Source: Bacillus sp. ISL-18 | GTDB lineage: Bacteria; Bacillota; Bacilli; Bacillales; Cytobacillaceae | DNA: 64,000 bases | Direction: 5' to 3' | Assembly (NCBI RefSeq): GCF_018613415.1 | Contig: NZ_JAGGQG010000029.1 | Coordinates: 54,562 to 118,561, forward strand | Shown here: in pieces, positions 1 through 7,858 of the stretch | How the letters are laid out: every line of letters starts with the position of its first letter | Numbering within the stretch: the first letter of the stretch is position 1 | Made by a program: the position numbers and the translations under genes | Notes under the pieces: model-generated | Told to the model about the DNA's origin: nothing | Database searches by the model: none | What the model saw: only the letters and a program-made list of their open reading frames with translations

Positions 1-2
1 TT

Positions 3-245
3 ATTTCACCAAGTATTTATTTAATAAAACGCGATGGGATTTTAGTTCAGATTGAAAAGGCATTAGTTTCTAAGGGATATGAACATACACTCTTGGTCAC
101 TAAGGATGAACTGGAAAAATCATATTTACATCGAGATGGCCGCTTTGAAGAAATCTTTCAAAATCCTGTTGCGGACATTTTTGTGGATTGGGACTTAAGC
201 GAAGATAGAAGCATCATGTGCTTTGTTTTAAAGGATAATAAGTAA
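3..245 (+). CDS. C-terminal fragment of an unrecognised protein
   Basis: An open frame enters from the left edge and runs 80 codons to a TAA. The peptide is hydrophilic and mixed alpha/beta-like, ending DRSIMCFVLKDNK, with no signal peptide, membrane segment or motif I can name. No start codon is inside the window, so its length and family are unknown. About 120 bases without a recognisable element separate it from the next gene. Confidence 0.5.
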   Translation: MSPSIYLIKRDGILVQIEKALVSKGYEHTLLVTKDELEKSYLHRDGRFEEIFQNPVADIFVDWDLSEDRSIMCFVLKDNK

Positions 246-368
246 AAGTATTATGAGAACAACGGCACTTGGCAGGTTTTAAGCTACGATGGTTAAATTT
301 TTGTCCATGACAGGCCTCCAATAATCTGCCATAATCATCCTAGGTACGAGTAGAAACGGGGTGATTTT

Positions 369-638
369 ATGTTTATTGTTACTGAAGCGGCAAATCAAGA
401 GCTAAAAACAAGGTTAAAACAATATGGTCCTAAACAGTTTATTCGGATGCAAATGCGGAAAAGTTGTTTTATGAAAGTGAAGGTAACATTAGAAGAAAAC
501 ATTCAAGCTAATGATACAGAAGTCACAAGAGATGGTTTGCACTTCATTATTGACGCAGGAGAATGTCATTATTTCAATCATAAAACGTTAGATTATCTTC
601 CGGATGCAACTGGTTTTAAACAATTTGAGATTATTTAG
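369..638 (+). CDS. HesB/IscA-like small protein
   Basis: An 89-residue cytosolic protein with a clear ribosome site (GGGGTGA) before ATG. The start MFIVTEAANQELKTRL and the beta-rich remainder resemble the HesB/IscA (YqkB/YneR-type) fold of Bacillus. It does not carry the three-cysteine CxC pattern of true A-type Fe-S carriers: only single cysteines near residues 33 and 66 are visible. A role as an Fe-S scaffold is therefore doubtful. It is a monocistronic unit closed by a terminator. The family call rests on overall resemblance only. Confidence 0.55.
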   Translation: MFIVTEAANQELKTRLKQYGPKQFIRMQMRKSCFMKVKVTLEENIQANDTEVTRDGLHFIIDAGECHYFNHKTLDYLPDATGFKQFEII

Positions 639-655
639 TCGGATTATTTTTAAAG

Positions 656-692
656 AAGCCGTATTTTCCCATGGGAGAATTCGGCTTTTTTT
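656..692 (+). terminator. Rho-independent terminator after the HesB-like gene
   Basis: AAGCCG pairs with CGGCTT through a long imperfect stem that includes CCCATGGG, followed by a run of seven T. Confidence 0.75.
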
Positions 693-769
693 ATCAAAAT
701 AGTACAAATGAAAACGTTGACAGAATGATGACCTAAGAGTACTATAAAAGTGTACTTAATATTTACGAA

Positions 770-787
770 CGTCATTCGGTAATGTCG
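770..787 (+). promoter_or_regulatory. Inverted repeat before the IclR gene, possible operator
   Basis: CGTCATT-CGGT-AATGTCG is an almost perfect palindrome, flanked on both sides by GAAC, just upstream of the GTG start of the IclR-type regulator. IclR proteins bind palindromes and often autoregulate. Assigning this site as the operator is inference. Confidence 0.3.
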
Positions 788-806
788 AACAGAAAGAGGG
801 GACGAA

Positions 807-1583
807 GTGACGGAACGCCTGATTCAATCAATTGAAAGAGCTGCAGATATCCTCGAAGTTTTTTTGACTTCACATCCAGAACAAAGTATTAAAGAAATTA
901 GCGACAGATTGAACTTATCAAAGAGTACTGTCCACGGCATTATTAAAACCTTGGAACATCGAGGTTACCTGGAGCAAAATTTAGACAATCTGAAATATCG
1001 ACTCGGAATTAAACTTTTTGAACTAGGTAATTATGTAGGGAAGAATCTTGATATTGGTAGAATTGCCAGACCTATCATTAAAGATCTTGTTGAAGAACTA
1101 AATGAAACCGTTCACCTAGTTACGCTGCAGCGAGATGAACTAATTTACATTGAAAAGGTAGAGGGTCCAAGTGCCTTAACGATTTATTCCCATATTGGTA
1201 AAAGAGCCCCATTTCATTGTACAGGTGTTGGCAAAGCGATCCTGTCCCAATTAAGTGAAGAAGAGGTAGATCGTATTTTATCATCCGTCAGCTTGGAAGC
1301 ATTCACGGAGTTTACGACCACCGATATCGAGGAAATCAAAAGCATTTTGCCCTCAATCCGAGAACAAGGTTATGCCTTCGATGATGAAGAGATTGAGCTA
1401 GGACTTAAATGTGTAGCTGCACCAATCTTTAATTATCAAGGGAAGGCAATTGCTTCGATAAGCTGTGCCGCCCCTAAAATGAGGTTAGATGAAGAACGTC
1501 TGCCTAAAGTAATTGAGGGAATTAAACATGCTGCAGCTGAGATTTCAAGACAGTTAGGTTACAAAGGGGAAAATGCACTCTAA
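807..1583 (+). CDS. IclR-family transcriptional regulator
   Basis: A 258-residue regulator starting with GTG behind AGAGGGGAC. Residues about 5-65 form the winged helix-turn-helix (SIKEISDRLNLSKSTVHGII), and residues about 80-250 form the IclR effector domain with the typical GVGKAILSQLS stretch. It lies 139 bases upstream of, and in the same direction as, the acetaldehyde dehydrogenase/aldolase pair, so it is the probable local regulator of that pathway. The effector cannot be read from sequence; IclR members near meta-cleavage genes usually sense an aromatic acid. Palindromes lie just upstream (about 770) and downstream (about 1642). Confidence 0.88.
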   Translation: MTERLIQSIERAADILEVFLTSHPEQSIKEISDRLNLSKSTVHGIIKTLEHRGYLEQNLDNLKYRLGIKLFELGNYVGKNLDIGRIARPIIKDLVEELNETVHLVTLQRDELIYIEKVEGPSALTIYSHIGKRAPFHCTGVGKAILSQLSEEEVDRILSSVSLEAFTEFTTTDIEEIKSILPSIREQGYAFDDEEIELGLKCVAAPIFNYQGKAIASISCAAPKMRLDEERLPKVIEGIKHAAAEISRQLGYKGENAL

Positions 1584-1641
1584 ATAGAGCAAGTATAGAG
1601 AATAAATTTTTGCTCTGTTAAACGTTCGATGTTTATTAACT

Positions 1642-1667
1642 CTGTTGATTGGAGCGGAAGTCAACAG
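1642..1667 (+). promoter_or_regulatory. Inverted repeat before the acetaldehyde dehydrogenase gene
   Basis: CTGTTGA and TCAACAG form a perfect 7-bp inverted repeat with a 12-base centre, 55 bases upstream of the TTG start. It could be the operator of the IclR protein or a short hairpin. No terminator T-run follows it. Confidence 0.3.
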
Positions 1668-1722
1668 TCCAATTTAATAGAGCCTATATTAAAAAAAATG
1701 TTGGTATTGGAGGAGAATTATT

Positions 1723-2610
1723 TTGTCAAAAGTAAAAGTTGCCGTTCTTGGATCGGGGAACATTGGTACAGATTTAATGATTAAACTAGGCCGTTCTGAA
1801 CTATTAGAGTTAACTGCTGTGATTGGGATTGACCCACAATCAGATGGACTCCGTCGTGCGAGGGAATTAGGTTACGCCGGGGTTGATACAGGAATTGATG
1901 GATTCCTTGCTGATCCAACCTTAGAAGCAGATATCGTCTTTGATGCCACGTCTGCAAAAGCGCATTTATATAATGCAAAAGTTTTAAAAGAAGCGGGCAT
2001 CAAAGTAATTGATATGACTCCAGCTGCTGTAGGACCATATGTATGTGCAGCTGTTAATATTGAGGACCATTTAGATAAAGATAATATCAATCTGATTACT
2101 TGCGGCGGCCAAGCAACCATTCCAATGGTACATGCTGTAAACCGTGTTGCACCCGTTGAATATGCAGAAATCGTTGCTACCATTGCAAGTAAGAGTGCCG
2201 GGCCTGGAACACGTGCCAATATTGATGAATTTACGGAAACCACTTCCAGAGCAATTGAAGTAGTCGGAGGAGCGAAAAAAGGGAAAGCCATTATGATATT
2301 AAACCCTGCTGAACCGCCAATCATGATGCGTGATACAGTTTATACACTTGTTGAAGAAGGAAAAATGGATGAAGAAGCGATCAGACAATCCATCGCTGAA
2401 ATGGAGAAAGTAGTTCAATCCTATGTGCCTGGATACCGTCTCCGGACTGAAGCAATTTTTGACGGTAATAAAGTGACGATCTTCCTTCAAGTAGAAGGTG
2501 CTGGTGATTACTTGCCGGTTTATGCAGGTAACCTTGATATCATGACTTCTGCTGGTGTAAGAATTGCTGAAGCATTTGCGAAAAAACTATTAACGAAAGA
2601 AACAGTTTAA
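1723..2610 (+). CDS. mhpF: Acetaldehyde dehydrogenase (acylating), MhpF/DmpF type
   Basis: Converts acetaldehyde, NAD+ and CoA to acetyl-CoA; in this family it accepts acetaldehyde by channelling from a partner aldolase. The 295-residue protein has an N-terminal Rossmann motif GSGNIG (residues 10-15) and the catalytic cysteine in TCGGQATIP (C127). Length is typical of the short DmpF class rather than of fused AdhE. It starts with TTG behind GGAGGAGAA. The next gene encodes the partner aldolase 24 bases downstream, so the two are almost certainly one operon and form the usual hetero-oligomer. Confidence 0.93.
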   Translation: MSKVKVAVLGSGNIGTDLMIKLGRSELLELTAVIGIDPQSDGLRRARELGYAGVDTGIDGFLADPTLEADIVFDATSAKAHLYNAKVLKEAGIKVIDMTPAAVGPYVCAAVNIEDHLDKDNINLITCGGQATIPMVHAVNRVAPVEYAEIVATIASKSAGPGTRANIDEFTETTSRAIEVVGGAKKGKAIMILNPAEPPIMMRDTVYTLVEEGKMDEEAIRQSIAEMEKVVQSYVPGYRLRTEAIFDGNKVTIFLQVEGAGDYLPVYAGNLDIMTSAGVRIAEAFAKKLLTKETV

Positions 2611-2634
2611 GCTGTTAGAAAGGGGTAAAGAAAA

Positions 2635-3663
2635 ATGACAAATGAGAGAGATATCGTAATTACCGAGGTAGCCTTACGGGATGGAAGTCATGCGATTAAC
2701 CATCAATATACAGTTGAACAAGTACTTAAAATCACCAAAGCATTAAACGATGCTAACGTACCCTTTATAGAAGTATCCCATGGAGACGGGCTAGCGGGCT
2801 CTTCCCTGCAGTACGGCCTTTCCCGTACGAATGAGATGGAATTAATTGAAGCGGCTGTATCCGTTGTTGATAAATCAAAAATTGCTGTGCTTCTTTTACC
2901 AGGAATCGGTACTTTGCATGAATTAAAAGAAGCTGCAAATTTAGGTGCTAAAATGGCCCGAATTGCTACACATGTGACAGAGGCAGACGTAGCTCCACAG
3001 CATATTGCTTATGCCAAAGAACTAGGGATGGAAACAGTTGGATTCCTTATGATGAATCATATGGCTCCAGTTAATAAATTAGTTGAACAAGCTAAATTAA
3101 TGGAAAGCTATGGTGCTGATACAGTTTATGTTGTCGATTCTGCAGGGTATTTACTGCCAAACCAAGTACGTGAAAGAATTCATGCCTTGAAAGAATCAGT
3201 TGGCATCAATGTCGGTTTCCATGGTCATAACAACTTATCACTAGCAATGGCCAATACTCTTGCAGCAATTGAAGAAGGGGCAACGCGAATTGACGGAAGT
3301 GTACGCTGCCTGGGTGCGGGTGCAGGAAATACACAAACAGAGGTATTGGTTGCCGTTTGTGAACGGATGGGAATTAAAACCGGGGTAGATTTATATAAAA
3401 TGATGGACTTAGCAGAGGACATTGTTGCTCCGATCTTACAAGTTCCACAGGAAATTACAAAAGATAGTTTAACATTAGGATATGCGGGCGTATACTCAAG
3501 CTTTGCCCTTCATGCCAAACGTGCTGCTGCGAAATTTGGTGTTGATTCACGAGATATTCTAATAGAATTAGGTAAGCGTAAAGTCGTTGGCGGCCAAGAG
3601 GATATGATTGTCGAAGTGGCGGCTGAGATTGCTAAAAATAATAGTAAAGTGGCGTTAAGCTAA
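2635..3663 (+). CDS. mhpE: 4-hydroxy-2-oxovalerate aldolase, MhpE/DmpG type
   Basis: Class II aldolase that splits 4-hydroxy-2-oxovalerate into pyruvate and acetaldehyde, the last carbon-cleavage step of catechol meta-cleavage. Its 342 residues contain the HMGL-like TIM barrel with ALRDGSHA (R15, D16, H19) and metal-binding HGHNN (H196, H198), then the C-terminal DmpG communication domain. The ribosome site is AAAGGGG. No 2-hydroxypentadienoate hydratase, decarboxylase or ring-cleavage dioxygenase lies nearby, so the upstream substrate must be made elsewhere or come from a different route. Confidence 0.93.
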   Translation: MTNERDIVITEVALRDGSHAINHQYTVEQVLKITKALNDANVPFIEVSHGDGLAGSSLQYGLSRTNEMELIEAAVSVVDKSKIAVLLLPGIGTLHELKEAANLGAKMARIATHVTEADVAPQHIAYAKELGMETVGFLMMNHMAPVNKLVEQAKLMESYGADTVYVVDSAGYLLPNQVRERIHALKESVGINVGFHGHNNLSLAMANTLAAIEEGATRIDGSVRCLGAGAGNTQTEVLVAVCERMGIKTGVDLYKMMDLAEDIVAPILQVPQEITKDSLTLGYAGVYSSFALHAKRAAAKFGVDSRDILIELGKRKVVGGQEDMIVEVAAEIAKNNSKVALS

Positions 3664-3693
3664 ATAGTTAAAGATTCATAACTTCTAAGAATG

Positions 3694-3723
3694 GGCGAAA
3701 AGGGGAACATTACCCTTTTCGCC
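3694..3723 (+). terminator. Hairpin after the aldolase gene
   Basis: GGCGAAAAGGG pairs with CCCTTTTCGCC around a short loop. The downstream T-run is weak and displaced, so termination efficiency is uncertain. Confidence 0.55.
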
Positions 3724-3832
3724 AGCATACTGACGCAAGAATATATTTTTTTTGAATCACTGAAGTATTAAATGAAATTGGTGTTTATTTAGTAACAGGA
3801 CTAGTTTAATAGAAGTAATGGGAGTAGACTAG

Positions 3833-3880
3833 GCGAGTAAACGATGTCTTTAATCAGACAAGTTTACTTGCTTTTTCTTT
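3833..3880 (+). terminator. Strong hairpin plus T-run in the leader of the aminotransferase gene
   Basis: GCGAGTAAAC pairs with GTTTACTTGC, with an inner TGTCT/AGACA stem, followed directly by TTTTTCTTT. It lies in a 367-base gap, about 150 bases before the next start. It either ends a transcript from upstream or attenuates the next gene. No T-box or known riboswitch core is visible here. Confidence 0.65.
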
Positions 3881-3929
3881 GCCAAAAAGTTCTTTCCTAT
3901 TTTTATTAGATTCTAGCAAAAATAACCCT

Positions 3930-3944
3930 ATTCTTCAGAAAATA
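3930..3944 (+). promoter_or_regulatory. Candidate CodY box
   Basis: The 15-mer ATTCTTCAGAAAATA matches the CodY consensus AATTTTCWGAAAATT at 12 of 15 positions. It lies about 90 bases before a branched-chain aminotransferase; its B. subtilis counterpart ybgE is a known CodY target. Direct binding here is inference. Confidence 0.45.
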
Positions 3945-4030
3945 TGTTAAAATAGTCAAAATAGTATTAAAATTATGCAACTATATCTTTTAAGGAAAGT
4001 ATATAGAAATTTAGGATGGGAGCCACAATC

Positions 4031-5101
4031 ATGAAGGAGTTAAAAATTGACGTAACTTTAAGCACAGAAAAAAAACAAAAGCCATCGTTTGATCACTTGG
4101 AGTTTGGAAAGCACTTTACTGACCACATGTTTATTTGGAATTACACTGAAGGCAAAGGATGGCATGACGCACGAATTATTCCGTATCAGCCTATTATGCT
4201 AGACCCTGCAGCTACCGTATTTCATTACGGGCAAACGGTTTTTGAAGGACTGAAAGCTTATTTAACAAAAGATGAACAGGTATTATTATTTAGACCTGAA
4301 GAAAATATGAAAAGATTTAACCGTTCAAATGACCGGTTATGTATGCCGAAGCTGGATGAAGAAGGGGCATTAAGTGCCTTGAAGCAATTAATTCAAATAG
4401 ACCGTGATTGGATCCCATCTGGTGAAGGAACTTCCCTCTATATTCGTCCGTTTATGATTGCGACTGAAGCCTTTTTGGGGGTTCATCCTGCAAAAACCTA
4501 TCAGTTTATGATCATTCTTTCACCTGTAGGTGCTTATTACAAAGAAGGAATCAATCCTGTTAAAATTGCCGTTGAAAGCGAGTATGTTCGTGCTGTTACT
4601 GGCGGAACAGGGAATGCCAAAACGGCAGGGAACTATGCAGCAAGTTTAAAGGCGTCCGAGATTGCCGAGCAAAATGGTTATTCTCAGGTGTTATGGCTTG
4701 ATGGCAGAGAAAATCAATATATTGAAGAGGTTGGCAGTATGAACGTCTTCTTTAAAATAAATGGCGAGGTTATTACTCCAGAGTTAAATGGAAGTATTCT
4801 CGAAGGGATAACCCGTAAATCTATTATTGAACTATTAAATTATATGAATGTTCCACTGGTAGAAAGAAGAATTTCTATTCGTGAAATTCAGCAGGCCTAT
4901 CAGGATGGGCTATTAGAAGAGGCATTCGGAACAGGAACCGCCGCGGTTATCTCGCCAATTGGGGAGCTCCTATGGAAGAATGAGAAAATGGTTGTTAATA
5001 ATGGAGAGATTGGTTCATTATCGAAGCAATTATACGATACATTAACCGGTATCCAAAATGGTACAAAAGAAGATCCTTTTGGATGGTCATTAAGGGTTTA
5101 G
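4031..5101 (+). CDS. ilvE: Branched-chain amino acid aminotransferase
   Basis: PLP-dependent fold-type IV enzyme interconverting Leu/Ile/Val with their 2-oxo acids using glutamate/2-oxoglutarate. The protein (356 residues) closely follows B. subtilis YbgE: FTDHMFIWNYTEGKGW, HYGQTVFEGLKAY, TSLYIRPFMIATE, the GGTGNAKTAGNYA segment and EEVGSMNVFF. I chose ATG 4031 because GGGAG lies 8 bases upstream; an in-frame ATG at 4016 lacks a ribosome site and overlaps that signal. The next gene, a ketopantoate-reductase-like enzyme, follows after 7 bases. Both concern branched 2-oxo acids. Confidence 0.93.
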   Translation: MKELKIDVTLSTEKKQKPSFDHLEFGKHFTDHMFIWNYTEGKGWHDARIIPYQPIMLDPAATVFHYGQTVFEGLKAYLTKDEQVLLFRPEENMKRFNRSNDRLCMPKLDEEGALSALKQLIQIDRDWIPSGEGTSLYIRPFMIATEAFLGVHPAKTYQFMIILSPVGAYYKEGINPVKIAVESEYVRAVTGGTGNAKTAGNYAASLKASEIAEQNGYSQVLWLDGRENQYIEEVGSMNVFFKINGEVITPELNGSILEGITRKSIIELLNYMNVPLVERRISIREIQQAYQDGLLEEAFGTGTAAVISPIGELLWKNEKMVVNNGEIGSLSKQLYDTLTGIQNGTKEDPFGWSLRV

Positions 5102-5111
5102 GTGAATAGTG

Positions 5112-6026
5112 ATGGTCATAAAAAAGGTCTCTATTATCGGTCTGGGGGCTTTAGGGATTTTATTTGGGAACCAATTAGCCAAGAAATTGCCCCGTACTGA
5201 TTTAAGAATAATTGCGGATCCTGGCCGTATTCATCGCTATAAAGAGGCCGGGGTATTTTGTAATGGTGAGCGCTGCGATTTCAACTATGTAATGCCTCAA
5301 GAAGCTTGCGAGCCTGCCGATTTACTGATTATTGCGGTGAAATATAATGGCTTAGATGATGCCATTCAAGCGGTAAAACAGCATGTTGGTGAGAAAACGA
5401 TTATACTATCACTCCTGAATGGGATCACTAGTGAGGAAATCATTGGTGAGGCATATGGGAGGGATAAAATACTATATAGTGTGGCCCAAGGCATGGATGC
5501 GGTTAAGGTCGAGAACCAACTGACATACGACCATATGGGGATGATTTGCTTTGGAGGAAATGATACAGAAAAGGTAAATAGCCTATCTGAGTTTTTTGAA
5601 CAAGCGGAAGTTCCATATGAAGTTGACCCCGGTATGTTAAAAAGGCTGTGGGGGAAATTCATGCTTAATGTGGGGGTAAATCAAACTGTTGCTGTTTTTA
5701 AAGGTAATTATGGCGTTGTTCAGCTTGATGGCCCAGCCAGAACGATGATGATTTCGGCTATGAGAGAGGTAATAGCGCTCTCGAAAAAGGTAGGGGTTCG
5801 TTTATCGGAAGAGGATTTAGATTATTGGTTAAGAGTGTTAGGTACATTAAGTCCAGATGGAAAACCCTCCATGGCCCAGGATGTTGAGGCAAGACGATTT
5901 AGTGAAGTTGAGTTATTCTCCGGTACCGTAGTAAAATTGGGGAAAAGGTATGATGTGCCAACACCGGTTAATGAAGAGTTGTATCAACGGATAAAGTCGG
6001 CTGAGAACAAGTACACAATGGCATAA
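5112..6026 (+). CDS. 2-dehydropantoate 2-reductase family protein
   Basis: NADPH-dependent ketopantoate reductase (ApbA/PanE) family, about 304 residues. It has an N-terminal Rossmann motif GLGALGILFG, the AVKYNGLDDA and LLNGI signatures, and the LWGKFMLNVGVNQ helix that holds the catalytic lysine in the family, with C-terminal KPSMAQDVEARR. Start is ATG 5112; GTG at 5109 is also possible. Bacillus genomes carry several paralogues, so this copy may reduce another 2-oxo acid rather than serve pantothenate synthesis. It is translated with the aminotransferase upstream and closed by a terminator. Confidence 0.8.
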   Translation: MVIKKVSIIGLGALGILFGNQLAKKLPRTDLRIIADPGRIHRYKEAGVFCNGERCDFNYVMPQEACEPADLLIIAVKYNGLDDAIQAVKQHVGEKTIILSLLNGITSEEIIGEAYGRDKILYSVAQGMDAVKVENQLTYDHMGMICFGGNDTEKVNSLSEFFEQAEVPYEVDPGMLKRLWGKFMLNVGVNQTVAVFKGNYGVVQLDGPARTMMISAMREVIALSKKVGVRLSEEDLDYWLRVLGTLSPDGKPSMAQDVEARRFSEVELFSGTVVKLGKRYDVPTPVNEELYQRIKSAENKYTMA

Positions 6027-6036
6027 AGAAAGACTT

Positions 6037-6076
6037 AAGGCAACTGCCCGTTTTAGGTAGTTGCCTTTGTTTTTAT
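6037..6076 (+). terminator. Terminator after the ketopantoate-reductase-like gene
   Basis: AAGGCAACT pairs with AGTTGCCTT, followed by TGTTTTT. Confidence 0.85.
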
Positions 6077-6155
6077 GGATTACAAATTTAGGCTAATTCG
6101 ATTAAATTAGTTTAATAAATAACAAAATTATTTATATTAGAAACATTCATAAATG

Positions 6156-6200
6156 AAAAAAAGTCTATTTTTCTACATAAAGAGAGACTTTTTTCGTTTT
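6156..6200. terminator. AT-rich hairpin, possible second terminator
   Basis: AAAAAAAGTCT pairs with AGACTTTTTT, with further T downstream. The stem is A/T-rich and nearly symmetrical, so it could act on either strand. Confidence 0.45.
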
Positions 6201-6213
6201 AGTAGAAAAGTGA

Positions 6214-6243
6214 TTGTATTTTAAAATGTTATAATGTTATAAT
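6214..6243 (+). promoter_or_regulatory. Sigma-A-like promoter of the amino-acid ABC importer
   Basis: TTGTAT at 6214 and TATAAT at 6238 are separated by 18 bases. A second TATAAT (6230) overlaps through a direct TTATAATG repeat, 70-85 bases before the binding-protein gene. Confidence 0.55.
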
Positions 6244-6314
6244 GTGCTAGTATGATAATATGGTAACGTACTAAAGGACTTATAAAATTATCTTGTAAAA
6301 GGTGGTAAAATAGG

Positions 6315-7091
6315 ATGAAACGTATAGCAACTGTGGTCCTGGCAATTGCGGCTGTTTTTTCATTGCTAACAGCCTGCTCAAGCAAAACATCTAGTACTAA
6401 TAAAGATACACTAATTATTGGGATCGACGATAAATTTGCTCCAATGGGATTCAGGGATGAAAACAATAAAATTGTGGGCTTTGATATTGACCTGGCAAAA
6501 GCTGCGGCTGATAAAATGGGGAAAAAGGTTACGTTCCAGCCCATCGATTGGAAGACAAAAGAGTCTGAACTTAGCAGCGGACGGATTGACCTCATTTGGA
6601 ATGGATATACTATTACCGATGACAGAAAGAAAAAAGTACTCTTCACAAAACCTTACTTAAAAAATGCACAAGTAGTTGTAACGCGAACTGATTCAAAACT
6701 TACTAAACTATCGGATTTAGAGGGTAAGAATGTTGGACTTCAATCTCTTTCCTCTGCATCAGATGCCTTAGATGCAAATCCAATTAAATCTAAAATTAAA
6801 ACCGTCACAGAATTTAAGGACAATGTATTAGCTTTAAATGACCTAAAGAGCGGCCGTTTGGATGCAGTAGTAATTGATGAGGTTGTTATTAATTATTATA
6901 TGACCAAAGAGAAAGATACTTTTAAAATATTGGATGAATCACTTGCTCCTGAGGAATATGGAGTCGGCGTGAAAAAGGGGAATGAAGAATTACTTAAAAA
7001 TCTTCAAAAAGCCCTTGATGACATGAATACAGATGGAACAGCATCAAAAATTTCAACTAAGTGGTTTGGCGAAGATAAAGTATTGAAGTAA
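6315..7091 (+). CDS. Amino-acid ABC transporter substrate-binding lipoprotein
   Basis: Extracellular solute receptor of a polar amino acid importer, 258 residues. The N-terminal signal ends in lipobox LLTAC (C21), so it should be lipid-anchored outside the membrane. The mature part is a periplasmic-binding family 3 domain with the typical IIGIDDKFAPMGFRDE start and GFDIDLAKAAA, close to cystine/glutamine-type receptors (TcyJ/GlnH group). Specificity cannot be fixed from sequence. It is followed by a hairpin and then by the permease and ATPase genes. Confidence 0.9.
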   Translation: MKRIATVVLAIAAVFSLLTACSSKTSSTNKDTLIIGIDDKFAPMGFRDENNKIVGFDIDLAKAAADKMGKKVTFQPIDWKTKESELSSGRIDLIWNGYTITDDRKKKVLFTKPYLKNAQVVVTRTDSKLTKLSDLEGKNVGLQSLSSASDALDANPIKSKIKTVTEFKDNVLALNDLKSGRLDAVVIDEVVINYYMTKEKDTFKILDESLAPEEYGVGVKKGNEELLKNLQKALDDMNTDGTASKISTKWFGEDKVLK

Positions 7092-7102
7092 AATAATAGT
7101 TG

Positions 7103-7137
7103 ACAAAACAGGATTTCCATAGGGAAGCCTGTTTTGT
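7103..7137 (+). terminator. Intra-operon hairpin between binding protein and permease
   Basis: ACAAAACAGG pairs with CCTGTTTTGT, with only a short T-rich tail. Such attenuating or mRNA-stabilising hairpins give more binding protein than membrane components. It also argues against starting the permease at an in-frame codon near 7100. Confidence 0.6.
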
Positions 7138-7189
7138 TGTGTTAATTGGTATTGGTGCTAACGCTTTTCTAATTGGAGGAAAATTAAGA

Positions 7190-7849
7190 ATGTCTATAAA
7201 TTACATTATTTCGATTCTGAAGCCAATGCTTGAAGGGGCTCAGATGACTGTGCTATTATTCATCATTGCCATTATAGTCTCTATTCCATTGGGCTTTTTA
7301 TTAACATTGGCGGTAAGAAGCCAAATTAAACCATTATCATGGCTTGCTCAAGCCTATATCTATGTGATGCGCGGCACTCCGCTGTTATTGCAGTTATTAT
7401 TCATCTGCTTTGGGCTGCCAATGATTCCTGTCATTGGAGAATATTTAGTTTTGGATCGCTTTGTTGCGGCCTGTTTAGGGTTTATTTTGAATTACGCAGC
7501 ATACTTTGCAGAAATTTTTCGTGGAGGGATCCTTGCGATTGATAAGGGACAATACGAGGCGTCACAGGTATTGGGGTTAAATAGGTGGCATATGACAACT
7601 AGAATTATCATGCCGCAAATGTTTCGAATTGCTCTTCCTGCTGTAGCAAATGAATCGGTTACATTGATTAAGGATACTGCTCTGCTTTATGCTGTTGCAG
7701 TGCCTGAATTATTACATTTTGCCGAAACAGCCGTTAATCGTGACTTTACTATTGTGCCTTTTTTGGTTGCCGGGATTATTTATCTCTTGATGACACTTGT
7801 ATTAACAGTAGTGTTTAAATGGGTTGAAAATAGATTTAGATTTGAATAG
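7190..7849 (+). CDS. Amino-acid ABC transporter permease
   Basis: Membrane component of the importer, about 219 residues with around five hydrophobic helices (HisM/GlnP family). The cytoplasmic EAA-like loop YEASQVLGLNRWHMTTRIIMPQ contacts the ATPase. I start at ATG 7190, which has GGAGGA 9 bases upstream and gives the usual family length. A longer frame from 7100 would read through a hairpin. Ten-base spacing to the ATPase gene indicates one operon. Confidence 0.9.
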   Translation: MSINYIISILKPMLEGAQMTVLLFIIAIIVSIPLGFLLTLAVRSQIKPLSWLAQAYIYVMRGTPLLLQLLFICFGLPMIPVIGEYLVLDRFVAACLGFILNYAAYFAEIFRGGILAIDKGQYEASQVLGLNRWHMTTRIIMPQMFRIALPAVANESVTLIKDTALLYAVAVPELLHFAETAVNRDFTIVPFLVAGIIYLLMTLVLTVVFKWVENRFRFE

Positions 7850-7858
7850 AAGGTATGG

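Noticed and set aside
1872..2324. 150-codon frame on the minus strand inside the acetaldehyde dehydrogenase gene
   Set aside because: Shadow of a strongly supported gene; its peptide resembles no known protein and it has no ribosome site.
7100..7189. Extended N-terminus of the amino-acid permease
   Set aside because: It is encoded across a hairpin; GGAGGA before ATG 7190 marks the real start.
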